From assembly GCA_028683685.1 (NCBI GenBank), contig JAQUHH010000024.1, positions 1-15,080 on the forward strand: a stretch of DNA of 15,080 nucleotides, written 5' to 3'. The notes below the pieces were generated by a model. The model was given only the letters and a program-made list of their open reading frames with translations. It was not told where the DNA came from and did not search any database. Positions within the stretch are counted from its first letter, which is position 1. Every line of letters starts with the position of its first letter. This DNA comes from Bacteroidales bacterium (lineage in GTDB: Bacteria > Bacteroidota > Bacteroidia > Bacteroidales > WCHB1-69). Positions 8,801 to 14,884 of this stretch are shown in pieces. Both the position numbers and the translations under genes were made by a program.

Positions 8801-8932
8801 ATAAGAAGTTGCAATATATTCGCCACAATCCCAGAAACTGGTTGTTGGCTCAGCGGTCATAATATATACCGTAGAGGCGATTACAACAATCAGCCACCCC
8901 AATATATTATTAGTTAATTTGTAGTTTTTCAT
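5870..8932 (-). CDS. DUF2723 / GT117-family integral membrane glycosyltransferase-like protein
   Basis: This 1020-residue inner-membrane protein belongs to the DUF2723 family, classed as GT117, whose human member TMEM260 is a protein O-mannosyltransferase. The N-terminus shows a first helix (about 10-27) and then the family signature EPTTSFWDCGEYI at 28-40, with Asp35 and Glu38 as acidic residues expected to be catalytic in GT-C enzymes, followed by VGHPPGAP at 48-55. Further hydrophobic segments lie about 79-101, 118-136, 150-164, 177-208, 217-245, 264-280, 289-311, 500-514, 522-542, 552-573 and 583-602. A periplasmic loop occupies about 312-498 and a large soluble domain 603-1020, including NGDNDTFPLWYAQEVEGVR at 637-655 and a TPR-like stretch near the end. 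By family analogy it would transfer a sugar from a polyprenyl carrier to an envelope protein or glycan. It lies 12 bases from pheS upstream and 12 bases from the CE4 gene downstream. Confidence 0.92.
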   Translation of the reverse strand: MKNYKLTNNILGWLIVVIASTVYIMTAEPTTSFWDCGEYIATSYKLQVGHPPGAPTFQLIGRIFTLLAGNDTSQVAWYINVMSAIFSGMTIGLMFWSLTMLLKKLASLGEKVMQTHTMIAIFGSAFVGSLAYTFSDTFWFSAVEGEVYAMSSFFTALVFWMILKWEQEADQKSSLRWLVLIAYMIGLSIGVHLLNLLTVPAIVFVYYFKKFKPTWKGGILAFLLSIIILAGILYGIIPWIVYLAGKIEILFVNSFHLPFNSGTIFYFAALIGGIIYGLYYSRKKLKPILNTILLSFAFLLIGYSTFAILVIRSNANTPIDENNPEDAVALLAYLNREQYGSNPLVYGQYYNAPARDFEDGTPFYVRDPKAGKYVVSDDRKASIPVYDPKYCTLLPRMWSSQQSQHAAYYKEWAGIKNDPSNRKIPTMGQNLRFMKDYQIGYMYMRFFMWNFAGRQNDIQGYGGILNGNWISGINFIDEMRLGPQSDMPESLKNKGRNKYFFLPLILGLIGLFYHYYKHSKDAVIVTLLFFMTGLAIALYLNMYAYQPRERDYAFAASFYAFAMWIGFGTYAIYDYGRKYLNPTLVAGLSIISTLILVPGIMAMENWDDHDRSNRYTVLSTASNYLNSCAPNAIIFTNGDNDTFPLWYAQEVEGVRTDVRVCNLSLLNTDWYIDQMKRKAYDSEPVPMQMVWDQYKQGTRDYLPVIPQSKEYMNIKTVVNDILSDAKKVRFSNNKDLNFIPTNKFYLEIDSAKIVDSGTVPPELAHLVVDRIEWEVPNTVLQKNMIAMMDILANFNWDRPLYYAVTTGGDAYFGLEKYFQLEGMAYRFVPIKTENKNEDMSIGRINTDILYHNLMNEFIWGGLNDPRVYLNEDNVRITMTIRQIFGRLANALVSENKLDSAMKVCDKSVELMPNHLIPYNYFTLSITEAYYRINTPESLKKGKEMMDKMVTISETELAYFFRFKGKFTPLVDREIQQNLGVLQRISMIAETYKDEEIRAKADNIFQTSYMQWKQLPPGSMN

Positions 8933-8944
8933 TGTATATAAAAA

Positions 8945-9970
8945 TTAAGCGTTAAATGAATTAAACTGGGATAAAAAACGAATATCATTTTCAAAGAACA
9001 TGCGGATGTCTTTGGTTTTATAAAGTTGTTGGGTCATTCTTTCAATGCCCATTCCGAAAGCAAAACCGCTATAAACTTTGCTATCAATACCACAATTTTC
9101 AAGCACATTGGGATCCACCATTCCACAACCTAAAATTTCTACCCAACCCGAATATTTACACAAATTGCAGCCTTTTCCTCCACAAATATCACAACTGATA
9201 TCCATTTCCGCAGAAGGCTCCGTAAACGGAAAATAAGAAGGACGCAAGCGGATTTTGGTTTCTTCGCCAAACATCTCTTTTGCAAAATACATCAAGGTCT
9301 GTTTTAAATCAGCAAAAGAGACTTTTTTATCAATATAAAGTCCTTCTACCTGATGAAAAATGCAATGCGATCGGGCAGTAACGGTTTCATTACGAAAAAC
9401 TCGACCAGCACAAATGGTACGAATGGGCGGTTTATTATTCTCCATAATTCTAACTTGAATCGAAGAAGTATGTGTTCGAAGTGCAATATCTGGATCTTTT
9501 TCAACGAAGAACGTATCTTGCATATCTCTAGCAGGATGTTCTTTAGCAAAATTTAACGCAGAAAAATTATGCCAATCATCTTCAATTTCAGGACCATAAG
9601 AAACAGAAAAACCAATTCGTTCAAAAATATCATAAATTTTATTGGTCACAATTGAAAGAGGATGGCGTCCCCCGTCGTGTGAAAAATTTGCAGGTAAACT
9701 AAAGTCAATTTTGGATTTTTCTTCAAATAATTCATTTTCGAACTTTTCAAAATAAAAATCTATTTTTTGTTGAGCCACCTCTTTTAGTTTGTTCACATGA
9801 AGTCCAAAGTCCTTGCGTTGTTCGGCAGGAATATCTTTCATTTTACCAAAAAGAGAAGTTATTTCTCCTTTTTTACCAAGAAATTGAACTTTAAATGATT
9901 CTAATTCAGTTTTATCGGACGGTACAAAACCTTCCATTCTGTCCAATATGTTTTTCAATAATTCATCCAT
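8945..9970 (-). CDS. pheS: Phenylalanyl-tRNA synthetase alpha subunit
   Basis: PheS is the catalytic subunit of the (alpha-beta)2 enzyme that charges tRNA-Phe with phenylalanine in the cytoplasm. It has 341 residues, normal for the family. The N-terminal coiled-coil tRNA-binding arm spans about 1-85 (LGKKGEITSLFGKMKDIPAE). Class II motif 1 is at about 103-130 (HPLSIVTNKIYDIFERIGF), motif 2 at 189-210 (GRVFRNETVTARSH then FHQVEG) and motif 3 at 302-317 (GFAFGMGIERMTQQLY), which includes the phenylalanine-pocket alanine. Residues 260-271 hold four cysteines in the pattern C-x2-C-x4-C-x2-C (CDICGGKGCNLC), probably a zinc knuckle. The partner pheT is not adjacent. The gene sits 15 bases after the cyclophilin stop codon and 12 bases before the GT117 gene, so it is likely the second gene of a four-gene transcript. 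Confidence 0.97.
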   Translation of the reverse strand: MDELLKNILDRMEGFVPSDKTELESFKVQFLGKKGEITSLFGKMKDIPAEQRKDFGLHVNKLKEVAQQKIDFYFEKFENELFEEKSKIDFSLPANFSHDGGRHPLSIVTNKIYDIFERIGFSVSYGPEIEDDWHNFSALNFAKEHPARDMQDTFFVEKDPDIALRTHTSSIQVRIMENNKPPIRTICAGRVFRNETVTARSHCIFHQVEGLYIDKKVSFADLKQTLMYFAKEMFGEETKIRLRPSYFPFTEPSAEMDISCDICGGKGCNLCKYSGWVEILGCGMVDPNVLENCGIDSKVYSGFAFGMGIERMTQQLYKTKDIRMFFENDIRFLSQFNSFNA

Positions 9971-9985
9971 TACCTGAGTTCGGAA

Positions 9986-10663
9986 CTAATTAAGAATTTC
10001 AATTGCAATAATTTTCACATCTTCCAAAGGTCTATCTCCTCTGCCACATTTAACATAAGAAATGTCTTCAACAACATTTAAGCCCTTCACCACTTCTCCA
10101 AAAACAGTATAAGCTCCATCAAGATGAGGAGTTCCTCCAACATATTTATACGTGTCCCATTGTTCTTTTGAGAATTTTCTACCAGTTCGGGCTTCAAACG
10201 TTTTAATTTCGACATCTGAAAATGTACGTCCTTGTACAATATAAAATTGCGAGCCGCTGGATTCTTTATTTGGATTTACATTATCTGGCATACGAGCTGC
10301 TGACAAAGCTCCTTTTTTATGATAAAAGGCTGGAATTATTTCTGCCGGCAGAGTATATCCCGGTCCACCCATACCCAGTTGTTTATCTGCTGGAGCATCT
10401 ACCGATTCAGGATCGCCTGTTTGAATCATAAAATCTTTAATCACGCGGTGAAATAAGACATTATTATAAAAACCTTCTTTTGCCAATTTTATAAAATTGT
10501 CTCGATGTAAAGGTGTTTCATTATACAATTTAACCTGTATATCCCCTTTGCTTGTTTTTATTAGTACCATGGTCTCTGTTTTTTTGTTATTCTGAGCCGA
10601 TAAAAACATTATTCCTGAAAAAAAGAATAAAATAGAGAATATAAATGCAAATTTTTTCTTCAT
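9986..10663 (-). CDS. Secreted cyclophilin-type peptidyl-prolyl cis-trans isomerase
   Basis: This 225-residue protein catalyses proline isomerisation and probably assists protein folding in the periplasm. Residues 1-23 are a signal peptide (KKKFAFIFSILFFFSGIMF, cleavage after LSA before Gln24); there is no lipobox cysteine. The cyclophilin domain runs from about 31 to 225, with the active-site block NNVLFHRVIKDFMIQTGDP at 67-85 (catalytic Arg73, plus Phe78, Met79 and Gln81), SSGSQFYIVQ at 135-144 and HLDGAYTVFGEV at 180-191. Residues about 145-178 form the longer insert (EIKTFEARTGRKFSKEQW) usual in Bacteroidota cyclophilins. It is the first gene of the minus-strand operon. I found no clean TAnnTTTG promoter upstream on this strand. 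Confidence 0.95.
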   Translation of the reverse strand: MKKKFAFIFSILFFFSGIMFLSAQNNKKTETMVLIKTSKGDIQVKLYNETPLHRDNFIKLAKEGFYNNVLFHRVIKDFMIQTGDPESVDAPADKQLGMGGPGYTLPAEIIPAFYHKKGALSAARMPDNVNPNKESSGSQFYIVQGRTFSDVEIKTFEARTGRKFSKEQWDTYKYVGGTPHLDGAYTVFGEVVKGLNVVEDISYVKCGRGDRPLEDVKIIAIEILN

Positions 10664-10798
10664 AGTTAAAAAATTACTTTATATTTGCGTTAAAATCCAT
10701 TGCATCATATTAATTTGCAATACTACAAAAAAATACCCAATGTTGTAACCAAAAATTTCGTCTAAGAGTATAATTAATGTTATAATAAATCTTAAATT
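10664..10798. other. Divergent spacer between the cyclophilin operon and a small lipoprotein gene
   Basis: These 135 bases must carry promoters in both directions. On plus, TATATTTG at 10680-10687 matches the -7 consensus but lacks a -33 TTG and is 112 bases from the start. TATAATTA near 10779 is another weak candidate. A 6-base inverted repeat, ATTGCA (10699-10704) and TGCAAT (10716-10721), lies centrally and could be a regulator site or chance. No promoter can be assigned with confidence. Confidence 0.4.
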
Positions 10799-11170
10799 AT
10801 GAAAAAAACAATTATTCTTGTTGCTTTAAGTCTAACCGTTACAGCGCTGCTCATGATTGCAAGTGGCTGTAAAAAAGATACAGAATGCAAATTGGTTGTT
10901 ACCGTTAAACATTTGAGCGATACGAATCGAGTTATAGAGCAATGCAGTGTTATGGTTAAAAAATACGATGTCCAAGATTTTGGGTTTACGGATGCTGCTG
11001 GTCAGTTCTCAACAATGTTTGAGCATGAAGCTATTTTGGATATTTTTGCCGAAATTGACACTAGTTCAGACCCCTTGATAAACAGCTATTTAAAAGGCAC
11101 TGGATCCGTCCGACTCATCCCCGGACAAACAGTACATAAAAGCGTTTTTGTTTCTACCATAGTCCCATAA
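10799..11170 (+). CDS. Small lipoprotein with a transthyretin/carboxypeptidase-regulatory-like fold
   Basis: This 123-residue protein has a lipoprotein signal peptide at residues 1-23 and lipobox MIASGC with Cys24, then the KKDTE linker, so it should be lipid-anchored in the envelope. The mature part is a single beta-rich domain of about 90 residues. CKLVVTVKHL at 30-39 resembles a first strand, GFTDAAGQFSTMFEHEAIL at 62-80 resembles the T-D-x-x-G-x-F turn of carboxypeptidase-regulatory or transthyretin-like domains, and GTGSVRLIPGQTVHKSVFV at 100-118 matches the last strands. Cys30 and Cys49 could form a disulfide. I recall similar small lipoproteins in Bacteroidota, but no function is known to me. 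It stands divergent from the cyclophilin operon and is closed off by a strong terminator, so it is a single-gene unit. Confidence 0.8.
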   Translation: MKKTIILVALSLTVTALLMIASGCKKDTECKLVVTVKHLSDTNRVIEQCSVMVKKYDVQDFGFTDAAGQFSTMFEHEAILDIFAEIDTSSDPLINSYLKGTGSVRLIPGQTVHKSVFVSTIVP

Positions 11171-11199
11171 GTAGACCTGTTTTTTAAAAAGAGATTACT

Positions 11200-11244
11200 A
11201 TTAAAGTTGAAAAATCATTCATTTTTTCAACTTTAATTTTTTTT
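11200..11244 (+). terminator. Strong intrinsic terminator after the small lipoprotein gene
   Basis: A perfect 15-base inverted repeat (ATTAAAGTTGAAAAA at 11200-11214, with its complement at 11223-11237) encloses an 8-base loop and runs straight into eight T residues (11237-11244). This is a textbook Rho-independent terminator apart from the low GC of the stem. The T-tract is on the plus side only, so it acts on the lipoprotein transcript. It lies directly before the asnS promoter. Confidence 0.85.
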
Positions 11245-11248
11245 GCCT

Positions 11249-11256
11249 TACATTTG
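11249..11256 (+). promoter_or_regulatory. Probable -7 promoter box for asnS
   Basis: TACATTTG matches the Bacteroidota -7 consensus TAnnTTTG and lies 25 bases before the asnS ATG at 11282, giving a leader of about 20 bases. No -33 TTG stands at 19-21 bases, because that position falls inside the right arm of the terminator. Its placement just after a strong terminator and before a gene that needs its own promoter supports it. Confidence 0.5.
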
Positions 11257-11281
11257 CAAAAAAATAAATGATAAGTGCATT

Positions 11282-12676
11282 ATGAGAACTCCAATTGTTG
11301 AATTAATAAAAACTCCCGAACAATTTGCTGCGGAGCAAATTATAAACGTAAAAGGCTGGGTAAGAACCAAACGTCAGAACAAAGAAATTGCTTTTATTGC
11401 AATCAACGATGGTTCTATTATTCATAATATTCAAATCATCGTAGATGTTCCTAATTTTGAGGAAGAACTACTTAAAAAAATAACAACTGGAAGTTGTATT
11501 TCAGCCATTGGAATTTTGAAGGAATCCCCTGCAAGCGGTCAAGCACATGAAATTCATGCTACTGAAATCGAAATTTATGGAACTGCTGATTCTGAAAAAT
11601 ATCCTCTTCAGAAAAAAGGACACTCCATGGAGTTTTTGCGAGAAATTGCTCATTTACGTCCACGCACCAACACTTTCGGAGCCGTTTTCCGCATCCGTCA
11701 CCATATGACATTTGCCGTTCATAAATTTTTTAACGACAAAGGCTTTTTCAATATTCATTCGCCCATTATCACCGGATCGGATGCCGAAGGTGCAGGAGCG
11801 ATGTTTCAAGTAACTACATTGGATTTAAACAAAGTACCACGCACCAAAGAAGGCGAAGTAGATTATTCAGAAGACTTTTTTGGCAAAGAAACCAATTTAA
11901 CCGTTTCTGGACAATTGGAAGCCGAATTGGCCGCTATGGCATTGGGAAAAGTATACACTTTTGGGCCTACATTTAGAGCCGAAAACTCAAATACAGCAAG
12001 ACATTTAGCCGAATTTTGGATGATCGAACCCGAAGTGGCTTTCATTGAAATAGATGAAAACATGGATTTGGCCGAAGAATTTATCAAGTATTTGGTTAAA
12101 TATGCATTGGATCATTGTTCTGACGACTTGGAGTTTTTAAATAAAATGGTTGACAAAGAGCTTATTTCAAGATTGCAAGCCGTTATCGCTCATCCATTTG
12201 TGAGAGCTACATATACAGAAGCAGTTGAAATTCTTCAAAAATCTGGTCAAAAATTTGAATATCCAGTAGAATGGGGCGATGATTTACACGCTGAACATGA
12301 ACGCTATTTAGTTGAAAAACATTTTGAAAAACCCGTCATTCTAACGGATTACCCCAAAGGAATTAAAGCGTTTTATATGAAACAAAACGACGATGGAAAA
12401 ACCGTTCGTGCAATGGATGTTTTATTTCCAAAAATCGGAGAAATCATTGGTGGATCACAAAGAGAGGAAAACCTAGAAAAAATCCGTGAATGGATTACTG
12501 AATTAAATATTCCGGAAGAAGACCTTTGGTGGTACCTCGATACTCGCAGATACGGAACCGCACCTCACAGTGGCTTTGGACTTGGTTTTGAAAGACTTAT
12601 GTTATTCGTAACCGGAATGTCAAATATGCGCGACGTAATTCCTTTCCCAAGAACTCCTCAAAATGCTGAATTTTAA
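11282..12676 (+). CDS. asnS: Asparaginyl-tRNA synthetase
   Basis: AsnS attaches asparagine to tRNA-Asn in the cytoplasm using ATP. From ATG 11282 the protein has 464 residues, very close to the E. coli enzyme. A longer reading from TTG at 11243 would begin inside the terminator T-tract and upstream of the probable promoter, so I reject it. The N-terminal OB-fold anticodon-binding domain is at about 20-105 (NVKGWVRTKRQNKEIAFIAI at 22-41). The class IIb catalytic core follows: motif 1 around 135-165 (FRIRHHMTFAVHKFFNDKGF, SPIITGSDAEGAG), motif 2 at 227-253 (FGPTFRAENSNTARHLAEFW) and motif 3 at 431-459 (GFGLGFERLMLFVTGMSNMR). The direct route to Asn-tRNA is therefore present. rpoN follows after 59 bases on the same strand. 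Confidence 0.97.
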   Translation: MRTPIVELIKTPEQFAAEQIINVKGWVRTKRQNKEIAFIAINDGSIIHNIQIIVDVPNFEEELLKKITTGSCISAIGILKESPASGQAHEIHATEIEIYGTADSEKYPLQKKGHSMEFLREIAHLRPRTNTFGAVFRIRHHMTFAVHKFFNDKGFFNIHSPIITGSDAEGAGAMFQVTTLDLNKVPRTKEGEVDYSEDFFGKETNLTVSGQLEAELAAMALGKVYTFGPTFRAENSNTARHLAEFWMIEPEVAFIEIDENMDLAEEFIKYLVKYALDHCSDDLEFLNKMVDKELISRLQAVIAHPFVRATYTEAVEILQKSGQKFEYPVEWGDDLHAEHERYLVEKHFEKPVILTDYPKGIKAFYMKQNDDGKTVRAMDVLFPKIGEIIGGSQREENLEKIREWITELNIPEEDLWWYLDTRRYGTAPHSGFGLGFERLMLFVTGMSNMRDVIPFPRTPQNAEF

Positions 12677-12735
12677 TTTGACTTTGATACAATGATTTCG
12701 TAAATTGCTGTCATCATTTCTAAACCTAATCAGCC

Positions 12736-14181
12736 ATGCTAAAACAGAGACTCGAGCAGAAACAACTTCAAAAGTTATCTCCTCAACAAATTATGTTGAT
12801 GAAGCTGATACAAGTTCCTGTTGCTTCTTTGGAACAGAGGATTAAAGAAGAAATTATGGAAAACCCTGCATTGGAAGACCCCGATGACGCTGAGCCCAAC
12901 GCAGAAGAAACAGACAATCAAGAAGATGAAACAAATGAAGAGTCAACCGAAGATGAGTTTGACCTCAGCGATTATTACGACGAAGACGATTATGATATTC
13001 CAAATCAGAAATTAAAAATCAATAATAATTCTCCGGACAACGATTATAAAGAAATCCCTCAAGCCGCAGCCATCACTTTTAATGATAGTTTATTGTCTCA
13101 ACTGGGGCTATATCACATCAACGATACCGAATATATTATTGCACAACATATTATTGGAAACCTTGAAAATTCAGGCTACTTAGAAAGAGAATTAACTTCT
13201 ATTTCGGATGATTTGGCATTTACACAAGCCCTAACGGTTACGGAAGAGGAAATTGAAGATGTGTTGGTTAATATTATTCACAAATTAGATCCACCAGGCA
13301 TCGGAGCACGCAATTTGCAAGAGTGTTTGCTCATTCAACTCAAACGACATGACTTTGTTGAAAGTTCAAGTATAAAACTGGCAATCAGCATTATAGAAGA
13401 TTATTTTCCGGAATTTACAAAAAAACATTACGACAAAATTGTAGCCAAAATTAATTGTACAGAAGCCGAACTAAAAGAGGCTTTGGATGAAATTCTGAAA
13501 TTAAATCCAAAACCTGGCGGAATGGGCGATGGAGGTCGTCAAAATCAATATATTATTCCCGATTTTACCATTCATGCTTCTGGAGACAAATTGGAAATTA
13601 CTCTAAATTCGAAAAACCTTCCCGAACTTAAATTAAAACGCTCATTTATTGAAATGCTCAACAGTGTAAACGAAGAGCATCAAAAAGAAGCAGTACAATT
13701 TATAAAACAAAAAATGGATTCAGCAAAATGGTTTATTGAAGCCATTCAGCAAAGATATAACACCTTGGAAAACACCATGAATGCCATTGCTGAATTTCAA
13801 AAAGAATATTTTTTAACGGGGGATGAAACCACGCTTAAGCCAATGATTTTGAAAGACATAGCAGAAATTGTAAACCTTGATATTTCCACAGTTTCACGAG
13901 TTGCCAATAGCAAATATGTACAAACCAATTTTGGGACTTTTTTGCTGAAAACTTTTTTCTCCGAATCGCTTACTAATGATTCTGGCGAGGAAGTGTCATC
14001 CCGGGAAATTAAAAAAATCCTGAGCGACGAAGTGGATGCCGAAAATAAGCGAAAACCACTGACCGACGAGCAAATCTGTAAAGTATTAAAAGAAAAAGGA
14101 TACAATATTGCCCGCAGAACTGTTGCAAAATACCGCGAACAACTCAATATTCCTGTAGCACGACTCAGAAAGGAACTTTAA
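12736..14181 (+). CDS. rpoN: RNA polymerase sigma-54 factor
   Basis: RpoN directs RNA polymerase to -24/-12 promoters and needs an ATP-driven activator to open them. The protein has 481 residues, full length. Region I spans about 1-48, rich in Gln and Leu (LKQRLEQKQLQKLSPQQIML), and binds the activator and polymerase. Region II at about 49-89 is a strongly acidic linker (Asp/Glu, ending YYDEDDYD). The core-binding region runs from about 112, with LDPPGIGARNLQECL at 185-199. A helix-turn-helix lies at about 372-395 (LKDIAEIVNLDISTVSRVAN). The RpoN box ARRTVAKYRE is intact at 459-468 near the C-terminus. It follows asnS after 59 bases, where I see no convincing promoter, and a PAP2-like gene begins 5 bases after its stop, suggesting an asnS-rpoN-PAP2 transcript. 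No activator gene is in the window and I noticed no -24/-12 site in the spacers. Confidence 0.97.
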   Translation: MLKQRLEQKQLQKLSPQQIMLMKLIQVPVASLEQRIKEEIMENPALEDPDDAEPNAEETDNQEDETNEESTEDEFDLSDYYDEDDYDIPNQKLKINNNSPDNDYKEIPQAAAITFNDSLLSQLGLYHINDTEYIIAQHIIGNLENSGYLERELTSISDDLAFTQALTVTEEEIEDVLVNIIHKLDPPGIGARNLQECLLIQLKRHDFVESSSIKLAISIIEDYFPEFTKKHYDKIVAKINCTEAELKEALDEILKLNPKPGGMGDGGRQNQYIIPDFTIHASGDKLEITLNSKNLPELKLKRSFIEMLNSVNEEHQKEAVQFIKQKMDSAKWFIEAIQQRYNTLENTMNAIAEFQKEYFLTGDETTLKPMILKDIAEIVNLDISTVSRVANSKYVQTNFGTFLLKTFFSESLTNDSGEEVSSREIKKILSDEVDAENKRKPLTDEQICKVLKEKGYNIARRTVAKYREQLNIPVARLRKEL

Positions 14182-14186
14182 ACCGA

Positions 14187-14789
14187 ATGAAAAATATTTT
14201 CAAACTTAGCTCGATCCTATTTCATCCTTTACTTGTTGCATATCTAGGCTTTGCAATTTTAAGCCTCCGTGTCAGTTATTTTTTATATCCGTTAAAAATG
14301 ATGAGTATGATTGCTGGCTTTACATTTTTATTAATGGTTGTATTTCCCATTTTAATTCTATTTATCGGATATCGATTAAAAGTTTTTAAATCCTTGCATT
14401 TCGAACAAAAAGAAGAACGCTATGTACCGCTTTTAATCACAGGAATAGTCTATTATTTTGCATATTATCTTTTATCTACTATTAAAATTCCTGGAATTTT
14501 ACAGTTATATCTTTTGGGTGCCGTACTTACCATTATATTATCAATATTGATTAGTATTGTATGGAAAATCAGTTTGCATATGCTTTCTTTGGGAGCCGTA
14601 TTGGGCATGGTAATAGGCTTGTCAAGTCGTTTATCCATCAACTTTCTTCCCGAAATATTGATTTTATTTATGATTTCTGGCTTGGTTGGTTCTTCCCGCT
14701 TGTATCTAAAAGCACACAACAAAGCACAAGTATACGTTGGGTTTTCACTGGGATTGGTAGGAATGAGTCTGCTTTTTATTCTTTTATAA
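14187..14789 (+). CDS. PAP2-like integral membrane protein
   Basis: This 200-residue protein has about six hydrophobic segments (roughly 10-28, 40-61, 81-97, 104-126, 134-147 and 154-168, with a last one at 182-200). It resembles short Bacteroidota members of the PAP2 lipid-phosphatase superfamily. The SR-x5-H-x3-D motif appears as Ser170-Arg171, His177 and Gln181 (SSRLYLKAHNKAQVYVGF), so the final Asp is replaced by Gln. The PSGH motif is reduced to KISLH at 127-131, and the first motif to KEERYVP at 75-81. If active it would dephosphorylate a lipid phosphate such as undecaprenyl pyrophosphate, but the altered motifs leave this open. FHPLL at 12-16 also seems family-typical. It begins 5 bases after rpoN and is probably translated from the same message. 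Confidence 0.75.
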   Translation: MKNIFKLSSILFHPLLVAYLGFAILSLRVSYFLYPLKMMSMIAGFTFLLMVVFPILILFIGYRLKVFKSLHFEQKEERYVPLLITGIVYYFAYYLLSTIKIPGILQLYLLGAVLTIILSILISIVWKISLHMLSLGAVLGMVIGLSSRLSINFLPEILILFMISGLVGSSRLYLKAHNKAQVYVGFSLGLVGMSLLFILL

Positions 14790-14808
14790 AATTTTTCTTT
14801 TTATAAAA
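14782..14808 (+). terminator. Weak AT-only hairpin after the PAP2-like gene
   Basis: Two copies of the self-complementary TTTTATAAAA (14782-14791 and 14799-14808) are separated by 7 T-rich bases and can pair with each other. The position just around the stop codon suits a terminator, but the stem has no G/C pair and could be simple AT-rich composition. Confidence 0.25.
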
Positions 14809-14834
14809 TTATATTGATTCAAGATTGAAAAATA

Positions 14835-14864
14835 TTGTAATTTAGCTTTTTACAAATATTTTTG
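14835..14864 (+). promoter_or_regulatory. Bacteroidota-type promoter for the ABC permease gene
   Basis: TTG at 14835-14837 is followed after exactly 19 bases by TATTTTTG at 14857-14864. Both elements and their spacing fit the Bacteroidota -33/-7 consensus. The -7 box ends 20 bases before the ATG at 14885, giving a short leader. Confidence 0.7.
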
Positions 14865-14884
14865 TTTGTATTTAATGATGCTCT

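Noticed and set aside
6380..8917. Several open frames on both strands within the GT117 gene
   Set aside because: All are contained in the 1020-residue family-consistent frame and show no domain or ribosome-site evidence.
10699..10721. ATTGCA/TGCAAT inverted repeat as an operator
   Set aside because: Six-base arms in an AT-rich spacer arise easily by chance, and no regulator gene is nearby.
11243..11281. N-terminal extension of AsnS by 13 residues using TTG at 11243
   Set aside because: The TTG lies in the terminator T-tract and upstream of the probable -7 box, and residue 14 (ATG 11282) gives the normal family length.
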